Below, piece after piece: positions 54,841 to 64,000 of a stretch of 64,000 bases of DNA. The notes beneath the pieces were generated by a model. It was given only the letters and a program-made list of their open reading frames with translations, made no database searches and was not told the origin of the DNA. Within the stretch, counting starts at the first letter, position 1. Each line of letters begins with the position of its first letter. Position numbers and translations under genes: made by a program. The stretch comes from Inia geoffrensis (lineage: Eukaryota > Chordata > Mammalia > Artiodactyla > Iniidae). The DNA lies in contig CM070909.1 of the NCBI GenBank assembly GCA_036417435.1, positions 8,774,597-8,838,596 on the forward strand, written 5' to 3'.

Positions 54841-56575
54841 CCTAAAGCACCGCCTTGCAACTCCTTTCCTTCCCACAGCTCCACACAGATCTGCGTCAAC
54901 AAAGTGCCACTCAGCACACATTTATGGAGTGCTCTCTGCCTGCAAGGCATGGTGCCATCAGATCTAAAGGGAAACAGACTCACCAAACATGGCGGGGAGG
55001 CACAAACCCACCAAACATGGGGTGCAGGGCCACAAACCAGGAGATGGACAATTACAGTCCAGAGTAAGAAGCAATCTGACAGTGCCAGACGAGGACTTGG
55101 AGAGCACACAGGGAGAAGGGCTTAGGAAAAACCTCCTGAGAAAGTGACCTGTAAGCTGAGACCCCTGGTGCTACAGAGGAGTTAACTGACACGGTGAACA
55201 GTGCAGGCTGGAGTCTTTCTAAAGCCCTAATCTGATCAAACGCCACCCGCCCCCAGCCCCTCCCCACCTCTGACTAGCAGCCCTCCTTGGCTTCCCGCAC
55301 CTGAATGAGAAAATACAAACTTCTGAGCATGGCCTGCATCCAGTTGGGGGCTGTTTAGAATACCTCTGCCACATCCAAAGGAGGGTGGCAAGTAGAGTGG
55401 CAATGGCAGCAAGAGACTTGGGTCAGAAGACAGATCTGGGGGCTGGGGTGGGGACATAAGAAGGAGGTCGGTGAGCCCACAGTGATCCCTGGAATGCGTG
55501 CTCACACCCAAGGGAAGGGAGCAGAATGGGAAGAGAAAGAGGAACACCAAGATTGAAGAAACCAAAGCGTCCCAAGCCAAGGCAGGACAGGAGAGGCAAA
55601 ACCCACCGGCCGTTGTTTGGTGCCGTTGTTTGGACCAGGAGCTGGTTGCTGACCCGTTTCCTGGGGCCACGCGCGTGCGCGGGAGGTAGACGGCCTGGTT
55701 TTGAAGCCACTCCCTCCCTGGGTGTGGGCTCTGCTCGGTGTGACCACACTTAGCGTCTCCCATTCGGTTTCCTCATCCGTCAAATGGCTTAGTAATAGTA
55801 CCTGCCTCTTTGGGTGGCTGTTCTGAGGATTCAGTGGGTCACCACACGCAAGCACCTAGAACAGCACCTGATACACAGAGCTCGATAAACGTTCGATTAG
55901 AAAATATGACGTGCCGAGGAATGAAGGCGCTGGAGGGGGTGATGCTCTGAGCCTAAGCTCATCTTTCAAGGAGTTTGACTCCAAAGCGGGGGAGAAAAAC
56001 AGCAGCTGACAGTGATGTGGGAGTCAGGGGAGGGTTTACTTTTTAAAACAGGAAAAATCTGAGCATGTTGGAATGCTGGCTGCACCGAGCCCCGAAGGAG
56101 GGGAAGGTGGAAGACCTGGGGAGTAGGGGGCAGAGGCGGAAGGTTTCAGGTGCCCAAGGGAGGGCGGGAGGGAGGGGAGGTGGGGCAGATGCCAGTCAGT
56201 GGGTAGGTGGGTGGGAGTGGGAAGCTGGGGCACCACCTTCCCTTTACTCCCCCGGAGGAGATGATGTCACCGTCCGAGGAATGAGGAGGTGGGCAGGAGG
56301 CCAGCCAAGAAGGGCAGACCCACCCTTGAGGGGAAAGGGAGAACCTCTTCCTATCTGTCCGGCAGAGAATAACCCCTCCCCTCACGGACATGATGAGTCA
56401 CAAGACGGTTTCCCAGCACATCCTCATGCCACCCTCGCGACAACCCCAAGGGATATTTTTGTCACCCTCACTTGTGGGAAGGAAACCAAGTCCGAGGAGG
56501 GTTAAGACAACAAACCTAGAACCAGAGTGCAGTGTGGGGCTGCTGCTCTAGGGCTCTCCCAAGGTCTTCCTGGAG
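54841..56575. other. Unassigned intergenic stretch with one MIR
   Basis: A sense MIR lies at 55725..55885 (gtttcctcatccgtcaaatg, aatagtacctgcctctttgg). The rest, including the G-rich region 56090..56240, is unassigned. No gene. Confidence 0.45.
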
Positions 56576-56590
56576 GCACACGCGCACACT

Positions 56591-56627
<37 letters not shown>

Positions 56628-56715
56628 TCACATAACACACACACATACTTACACACTCACACACATACATACATACACACTCTCACATACACACACACAT
56701 ACACACTCATTTCCA

Positions 56716-56748
<33 letters not shown>

Positions 56749-56750
56749 CC
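56576..56750. repeat. Long imperfect (CA)n tract
   Basis: About 175 bases of ca/ac with t interruptions (cacata, cacactca). Open frames across it are low complexity. Confidence 0.93.
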
Positions 56751-58554
56751 TCCCTAAGGGCCTGGCCAGAAAGGGCTGCCGCCCACCATGCCGGGCAGAA
56801 AGTTGCTTGGGAAAGTGCCCCTGCTACAGGGATGACCTCGAATTTACCCTCACCCAGGGGGAAAGTTAGTCAGTTATTCACAATGAAGAAAACCAGGCGC
56901 AGGACGATGGGAATCGTGTGCTAACATTTGTGTAATAAGAGGGGGTTGTGAGCGTGCTTGCTTCTAAGTGCATGAAACATTTCTGGAAGGATGCCGACAA
57001 CTCTGCAATGGTTGCCTGGGGGAGGGGAGCTGGCGGACGGGAAGGAGGGAGACTTTCAGCGGATTCCCTTCTGTGCCTTCTGAATTTTGAAATGGTTAAA
57101 TGAATACATATACGCTTTAAAATACAAACTAGTGCTTTGACTCTGGTGAGTAACACTCTACCGAAAACACACCCCACGGCCAAGCTCTGTGGTGATGTCA
57201 TGACTGGAAGCCCACCATTCCACCCCTGGTCCCTCTGGCCCTTCCTTTCCCTCTCCCTGGGCTTCTAGAGTCCACGTCTTACCTTTCTTCAGGCTCTGGC
57301 CCTGAGGCGTCCCTGTGAATCCGAACCGCAGGAGCCAGGGACCCAAGTGCGGGCAGCTGCAGCCCCCCAGCTGCGGCCCGCAAGGATGTGGCAGGCAGAC
57401 CACATCAGGTTCTGTGATCCGGGACTGTCCTCATTCACCCCGTCTGGTCACCACAGTCACTCACTCAATTAGGTCTAAAAATGTACTTGTAAGGAACTCA
57501 CAGTAAGAAGAGTCTAAAGGATTCCAGGGACCCCCAGTAACAGCCATACTGGGGGCCCTGTAACTCAGGAAGGGGACATTGCCCAGGACCCAGGGCACTC
57601 TAGAGCCCGACCACCTCTCGGGCGGGCTGCCTCTTTTCCTGCTGTTTCTGGGCATCTTCCTGTTTCTCCCCTCTCTACCACAAGGCCCAGGCCATCCCCA
57701 GCACGCCGATGTGGGCACAGCCCTGACGCCAAAGCCCCATCGAGGACCCCTGGCCAGCCTGTGGTGGGGCTGCCCTCAGGTGGTTGCTGGTGCTGGACCA
57801 CCCATCCATGGCCAAAGGAGGCAGGGCCACATGATCCAGGACAGTATCTCTCAGAAGGGGCTGTGGGCCGGGGATCCTATGGTATATCCCAAATCCCTAG
57901 GATACCTGCAGTCCAAGAGCCTTAGTTCACCCCCAAGGCTGGCCTGGCCTCACCTGACCCCGGGGAGCTGCCTCTCCTGGAAGTATTCCTATGAACAGAG
58001 GGGAAGGTACCCTTCCCGAGTCTGAGAGCCAGAAGAAATACCTCTGATATTTGTTACAAGGGAGAAGGTCCAGGTTTATAAATACCTGACTACAAAGGGC
58101 CCACACAGGCACAACCCAGCTTCCTGCCGCCTCTGCCGCCACAGCCCCTGGCAGCCACCCCACTTGTTGATGTTGCCAGGACTCCAGCAGTGGTGAAAGT
58201 ATTTGGAGATTTTGGGCAAATCCACGCACACAAAAATAGAGAAAAGTAAACCGCAGAAACAGCGTGGGATTTTAAATCAGAAAGTTCTAGATTTTATCTC
58301 TACATCTGCTACTTACTAGCTATACGATCTTAGGCAAGTCACTTAACCTCACTGAGCCTGTTTCTTCATCTGTGAAGTGAGAGTGACAATACCTAATTCA
58401 AAAGGTTGATGTGAGAATTAAAAGAAAGAGTGCGGATGACAGAGCACATGGCAGATGCTCCTCAAAAGACTGCCCCCCTTTCGCGTTCCCTCTCCCCGAA
58501 CTTTCCTCCTGTCTTTCCTGCAATAAATTCCCTCCGCTTAAGTTAACCAGAGTC
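56751..58554. other. Unassigned intergenic stretch with one MIR
   Basis: A sense MIR lies at 58265..58440 (tacttactagctatacgatc, ttaggcaagtcacttaacct). Nothing else recognised. Confidence 0.45.
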
Positions 58555-59031
58555 AGTTTCTGTTGGCTAAAACCAAGCACACAGGCTGACAGAGCCTGGT
58601 AGAAACCAGAAAACTTGCTTTCCCAGCCTCCTTTGTAGCCAGGTAGCAGACATGTGACCTAAGCTTCACCCACCAGAGGAAACCACCTGAGGTTTAAAAT
58701 TGGGGAAGTGAAGAAAGAGTGTGAGGAAGCAGGTACCAGGGGGGCTGCATCTCCTGGTGATGAAGGAGATAGAGGCGTGGGGGTCTGGGACTTGCTGGAG
58801 AGGAGGTTCCAGTGTCTGGGGGACCAGTGTTGGCCATATGAGATGCACTGCCCATGACCAGAGATGGACACAAGCCTTCGCTGATCTAGTTAGAGATAGG
58901 GTCTGTGTAGCCTGCAAGCTGGGTTCTCTGGTCCTACTGGAAGTTCCCTGAGAATCAAATATCCTAAAATAAATTCCTTTTCTGACCAACCAAAACATGA
59001 ATGAGTTTTATATTTTGCAACTAAGAACACT

Positions 59032-59032
<1 letters not shown>
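58555..59032 (+). mobile_element. Old LTR-like repeat
   Basis: The end ttttgcaactaagaacactgac and the earlier agcagacatgtgacctaagc resemble an old MaLR-type LTR. Weak call. Confidence 0.35.

Positions 59033-59072
<40 letters not shown>
59033..59072. repeat. (AC)20 microsatellite
   Basis: Forty bases of uninterrupted ac repeat at the 3' edge of the large L1. Confidence 0.95.
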
Positions 59073-59074
<2 letters not shown>

Positions 59075-62000
59075 CCTGATTTATTTTATTTCAGTCTTAA
59101 TGAGGTATAATTGACATATAAAATTGCAAGATATTTAAGGAGTACATCGTGGTTATTTGATATACATATACATTATGAAAGGATTCCCCCTATCTAGTTA
59201 ATTAAAACATCCATCACCTCACATATTTATCTTTCGGTTTTTTTGGTTTTTTGTTTTTCAGTAAGAACACTTAAGTTCTACTGTCTTAACAATTTCAATT
59301 ATACAATACATTGTTATCACCTAAAGTCACCTTGTTTTACATTAGATCCTCAGACCCTATTCATCTTATAGCTGAAAGTTTGTACCCTTTTACCAACCTC
59401 TCCCTATTTCCCCACCCCCCACCCAGGCCCTGGCAACCTCTTTTCTACATTCTGCTTCTATGAGTTTGACTTTCTTTTTCTTTTTAAAATTCCACCTATA
59501 AGTAATAACATGGAGTATTTGTCTTTCTCTGTCTGGCTTACTTCACTTAGCATAAAGCCCTCAAGTTCCATCCATGTTTTCACAAACAGTAGGATTTCCA
59601 TCTTTCTCGTGGCTGAATAATATTCTGTGGTATATGCATCTTCTTTATCCATTCATCCATCAGTGGACACTTAGGTTGTTTCCATATCTTGGCTATTGTG
59701 CATAGTGCTGCAATGAACATGGGAGTGCAGATATCTCTTTGATATCCTGTTTTCCTTTCCTTTGGATAGATCCCTAGAAATGAGATTGCTGGATTATATG
59801 GTAGTTTTATTTTGAATTTTTTGAAGAACCTTCATACCATTTTCCATAGTGGCAAAGTGGTTTTAATATCAGCGTAATGCTGGCCTTATAAAATGAGTTT
59901 GGAAGTGTTTCTCCTCTTCTATTTCTTAGAAGAATTTGAGAAGTGTCTTTATTAATGCTTCTTTAAGTGTTTTGTAGAATTCACCAGTGAAGCCACTTGG
60001 TCCTGGACTTTTCCGTCTTGGGAGGATTTGATTACTGATTTAATCTCCTTACTAGTACTAATTGGTCTGTTCAGATTGTCTGTTTCTTCATCATTCAGTC
60101 TTGATAGGTTGTATGTTTTTAGGAATTTATCCATTTCTTTTAGGTTGTCCTATTTGTTGGCATATAATTTTTCATAGCGGTCTCTTATGATCCTTGGTAT
60201 TTGTGTGGTCATTTGTACGAGTTGTAATGTCTCCTCTTTCGTTTGTAATTTTGAGCCCTCTCTCTTTTTTTCTTGATGAGTCTAACTAAAGTTTTGTCTA
60301 TTTTGTTTATCTTTCCCCAAAAACAGCTCTGATTTTCACTGCTCTGGTTAATTGTCTATTTAGTCTTTATTTCATTTATTTCTGTTCTGATCATTGTAAT
60401 CTCCTTTCTTCTACTAACTTTGGGCTTAGCTTGCTCTTAGTTCCTTGGGGTATAAAGTTAGGCTGTTTATAGGAGATCTTTCTTTTTTCTTAATGTAGGT
60501 ATTTATCACTATAAACTTCTCACTTAGAACTGCTTTTGCTGCATCTCATGAGTTTTGGTATGTTGTATTTCCATTTTCATTTTTCTCAAGATTTTTTTTC
60601 TCTTTCAATTTCTTCTTCAACCCATTGGTTGTTCTGCAGCATGTTTGATATCTACATATTTGTGAATTTTCCAGTTTTCTTCTTATAATTGATTTCTAGT
60701 TTCATACCGTGGTGGTTGGAAACAATGCTATGATATGATTTCAATCTTCTTAAATTTATTGACTTGTTTTGTGGCCTAACATATGATCTATCCTGGAGAC
60801 TCTTCCATGTGCATTTGAGAAGAATGTGCATTCTGATACTGTTAAATGGAATGCTTTGTAAATGTCTGTTAAGTCCATCTGGTCTAATGTGTAGCTCAAG
60901 TATAATGTTTCCTTATGGATTTTCCTTCTGGATGATTTGTCCACTGTTGAAAGTGAGGTAGTGAAGTTCCCTACTATTATTATATTGCTGCCTATTTCTC
61001 CCTTCAGGTCTATTGATATTTGCTTTATTTATTTAGGTGCTTCTATGTTGGGTACATAAATAGTTACAAACATTATATCTTCTTGTTGGATTGACCCCTT
61101 TGTCTCTTGTAACAGTCTTTGGCTTAAAGTCTATATTGTCTGATATAGGTATAACTATCCCTGCTTTCTTTTGGTTTCCATTTGCCCGGAATATCTTTTT
61201 CCATACCTTCACTTTCAGTCTATATTAGTCCTTAAGGCTGAAGTCAGTCTCTTGTAGGCAGCATATAGTTGGTCTTGTTTTTTATGGCATTCAGCCACTC
61301 TATATCTTTTGATTGGAGAATTTAGTCCATTTACATTTAAAGTAATCAGTGATAGGTATGGACTTATTATTGTCATTTTGTTAATTGTTTCCTGGCTATT
61401 TTGTAATTCCTTTGTTCCTTTCTTCTTCTCTCACTCTTTTCTTTGGTGATTTGACGATATTCTATAGTAGTATCTTTGGAGTTCTTTCTTTTTATCTTTT
61501 GTGTATTTACTATAGGTTTTTGCTTTGTGATTACCATGAGGCTTACATAAAAGAGCTTATATGTATAACACCCTATTTTAAGCTGATGACAACTTAACTT
61601 TGGACACATACTAAAGCTCTACATTCTTACTTTCCCCACACATACATTTTATGTTTTTGATGTCACCATTTATATTTTTTTACCTTGTGTACCCATTAAC
61701 AAATTAATGTAGTTATAGTTATTTATAATACTTTTGTCTTTTAACCTTTATACTACATTTATAAGTGATTTACCCACCACCATTACATTAGAGTATTTTG
61801 AATTTAACTATATATTTACCTACACCAGTGACATTTATACTTTCATATGTTTTTCTGTTACTAATTAGTGTCCTTTCATTTCAGGTTGAAGAACACCCTT
61901 TAACATTTTTTTTAAGGACAGTCTAATGGTGATGAACAGCCTCAGCTTTTGCCTGTCTGGAAAACTCTTTCTCTCCTTCAGTTCTGAAACACAGGTTTGC

Positions 62001-63605
62001 TGGGTAGTAGTCTTGGTTGGCACGTTTTTGTTTGTTTTTTTTTTCTTTCAGGATTTTGCATATGTCAATATCATGCCATTCCCTCTGGCCTACAAAGTTT
62101 CTGCTGAAAAATCTGCAGGTAGTCTTATGGGGATTCCCTTGTATGTAGGAAATATTTTTCTTTTCCTCTTGCTGATTTTACACTTGATCTTAGCCAAAGG
62201 CATGAGAAGCGATCCTCTTGCTGATTTTAAAATTCTCTCCTTGTTTTTAATTTTGACAATTTAATTACACTCTGTCTCAGTGTGGGTCTCTTTGGATTCA
62301 TCTTGTTTGGAACTTTCTAGGCTCACTAGATCTGAATATCTGTTTCTTTCCCCAGGTGAGGGAAGTTTTCAGCCATTATTTCTTTGAATAAACTTTCTGC
62401 CCCTTCCTCTCTCTCTTCTCCTCATGGAACTCCTATAATGCAAATATTAGTCCACTTGATGGTGTCCCATAAGCCCCTTAAGCTATCTTTACTCTTTTTT
62501 ATCCTTTTTTCTTTTTGCTCCTCTAATTGGATGGAAGCCACTGTCATGTCTTCAAGTTCTCTGATCCTTTCTTCCACTTGATCTAGTTTGCTGTTGATCC
62601 TCTCTATTGAATTTCTCAGTTCAATAATTGAATTCTTCTGCTTGGTACTTCCTTATATTTTCCTATCTCTTTGTTGAAATTCTCACTTTGGCCATGCGTT
62701 GTTCTCCTGACCTCAGTGAGCATCTTTATGACCATTATTTTGAGCACTTTATCAAGTAAATTGCTTATGTCCACTTCTTTATCTTGTTCTATTGCTTGAA
62801 ACATATTCTTCTGTTTCTTCATTTTCCTTGACTTTCCATGTTGTTTTCTGTGCAACAGACAGAACAGCCACCTCTCCCAATCTTGACAGGCTGGTCTCAA
62901 GTAGCAGATGAAATTTATCATTCAGCTCAGCCTGAGTTCCTGGTTGTCTTTCAAGACTTTGTGATTGTCCAAGCTGATTTCTTTGTTCTCCATGGCCCCC
63001 AGTAGTTGAGGGTGTGCTAAGAACTGTCAGTGTCCCAAAGTGGAAGATCTCAGTCTGCAGATCTGGATGCAGACTGATTGGAAGCCAGATGCTGAGGCAA
63101 CAGCTTTTAAGATATGCAAATAAGAGTCTTCAGGGAAAGACTGGGAGATGGGCATTTACTGTCTTCTCCCTCTGCACTAAGCCTTGGGGGTGGGGGTGGG
63201 GGTGTAGCTCATTAAGAACTATTGCTTTGTTTGCTATGGACCCCATGGATGCAAGTCCCATTGACTTTCAGAGCTATGTGTTTTGGGGGGTCCATCCCCC
63301 AAAGGTGGAAGTCTTAAAAGTTGGGGTGCAAGATATTACATCCAAAGCCTTGGCTCCTCAGGGAGACACTGGGATTTGATTTCCCTCCTGATGGCATGGC
63401 ATTGTGTAGGTTGGGGTTTATGGCCAGTGTGTCTCAGCCTTTCCTACCCATTTTGATTTGAACATTTTCTCATTCATCCAATGTGCAGAAGTCACTTAGC
63501 TGATTTCTGGATTTTTTGGTGGAATTTCTCCACATGTCACTATAGATTTGCTGTATTTGTGGGAGAAGGTGAATTCAGGAGTCTCCTATATCTCCATCTT
63601 GGATT
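59073..63605 (-). mobile_element. Old L1M, near full length but lacking the RT core
   Basis: Antisense L1 of about 4.5 kb. From its 5' end (63605): 5'UTR-like text; an ORF1-like piece (62616..62921); ORF2 endonuclease part (60756..60944, with RIDHMLGHK); RT start (59952..60134, with MDKFLKTYNLSRLN); then an abrupt join near 59852..59860 to the ORF2 C-terminus (59458..59652, [13 protein letters not shown]). The RT palm is missing, and frames are broken by many stops. A U2 snRNA fragment is inserted at 62181..62212. Confidence 0.8.
62181..62212 (-). pseudogene. RNU2: U2 snRNA 5'-end retropseudogene fragment
   Basis: On the minus strand these 32 bases match U2 snRNA from its second nucleotide (tcgcttctc..., tttggctaagatcaagtg), with a short mismatch/one-base gap near the middle. 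The insert is flanked by perfect 17-bp duplications tcctcttgctgatttta at 62164..62180 and 62213..62229. It has no poly(A). Non-functional: it lacks the branchpoint-binding part and everything after it. Confidence 0.88.
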
Positions 63606-63615
63606 GGTGTTTTGG

Positions 63616-63740
63616 GTTTTGTTTTATTTGGGTTTGGCCACTTGGCATGCAGGATCTTAGTTCCCCGACCAGGGGTCGAACCTGCGCCCGCTGCAGTGGA
63701 AGTGCAAATTCTTAACCACTGGACCACCAGGGAAGTCCCA
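63616..63740 (-). mobile_element. Short CHR-related SINE
   Basis: Antisense: ttggccacttggcatgcagg, aggggtcgaacctgcgcccg, end accaccagggaagtccc. Confidence 0.87.
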
Positions 63741-64000
63741 GTACCTGAGTGTTTTAAATACAGTCAGTTACACTGCATTAAATTTCACCAATGTGGGGTT
63801 TATTATAAAATATCCACTTTAAAAACTCCTAGGATCCACAATTGTCTCATTTGTTAGGAGCCTCTGTTTTCCTTGTCAACTGTCTCTGAGATCAGATATA
63901 CCAAGGAAACACAGAGATTGGTCTGCTTAGAGCAGTGGGGACAGAGGAAGTCTGGGTGGGGTTGTGGGGTTCAGTGGGGCTCTTCAGAGAGGGTGGCAGG
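63741..64000. other. Unassigned sequence at the window end
   Basis: No gene or repeat recognised. Confidence 0.4.

Noticed and set aside
56532..56924. Thr/His-rich open frame
   Set aside because: It is a translated (CA)n tract.
29301..64000. Exons of PLEKHG6 or another downstream gene
   Set aside because: Human CD9 is followed by PLEKHG6, but no frame here resembles its RhoGEF/PH protein or any other protein I know.
1..64000. CRISPR arrays, operons, insertion sequences or phage
   Set aside because: Spliced tetraspanin gene, SINEs, LINEs and LTRs show vertebrate DNA; the tandem repeats are not CRISPR-like.

Overview
This window is mammalian genomic DNA, most likely from a cetacean. It contains at least 31 copies of a tRNA-derived SINE with the CHR-family head (A box like tggcgcagtgg, B box like ggttcgtgccc), many with clear target-site duplications. 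I saw no ruminant BovB/Bov-tA and no pig PRE-1 elements. Species-level assignment is inference.

One protein-coding gene is recognisable. CD9, a tetraspanin, lies on the + strand with coding exons 2 to 8 at 17698..17800, 24036..24133, 24739..24813, 26630..26728, 26850..26939, 27556..27639 and 28788..28853, followed by a 3'UTR with two AATAAA signals (29135, 29275). These exons give 204 residues; with the usual 22-residue first exon, which is not in the window, the protein would be 226 residues. All six introns inside the coding part have GT..AG ends. Positions 1..17697 are therefore read as the 3' part of CD9 intron 1.

The intron-1 part holds L1 and MaLR remnants, SINEs, MIRs, an MER5A-type DNA transposon, (TG)n and (CA)n tracts and a 5 x 50 bp minisatellite (11821..12070). 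Introns 2 to 7 hold further SINEs, MIRs and a G19 run just after the exon 7 donor.

From about 29.3 kb to the end I see no convincing gene. It is intergenic sequence rich in L1 pieces, including a twin-primed insertion (40978..41940) and an internally deleted old L1 (59073..63605) that carries a 32-bp U2 snRNA fragment. It also has several solo or partial ERV LTRs, one with a near-perfect 222-bp tandem duplication, a Tigger-like MITE, L2 and MIR. The human order CD9-PLEKHG6 suggests the next gene lies beyond the window.

I found no new gene system. The observations most worth checking are the NLT tripeptide in the CD9 large loop, which replaces the site equivalent to mouse SFQ and creates an N-glycosylation sequon; the weak exon 5 donor; the U2 fragment; the 222-bp LTR duplication; and several unusual nested or chimeric SINE insertions. 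Repeat family names are from recognition by eye, without a library search, so element ends are approximate unless a target-site duplication is given.
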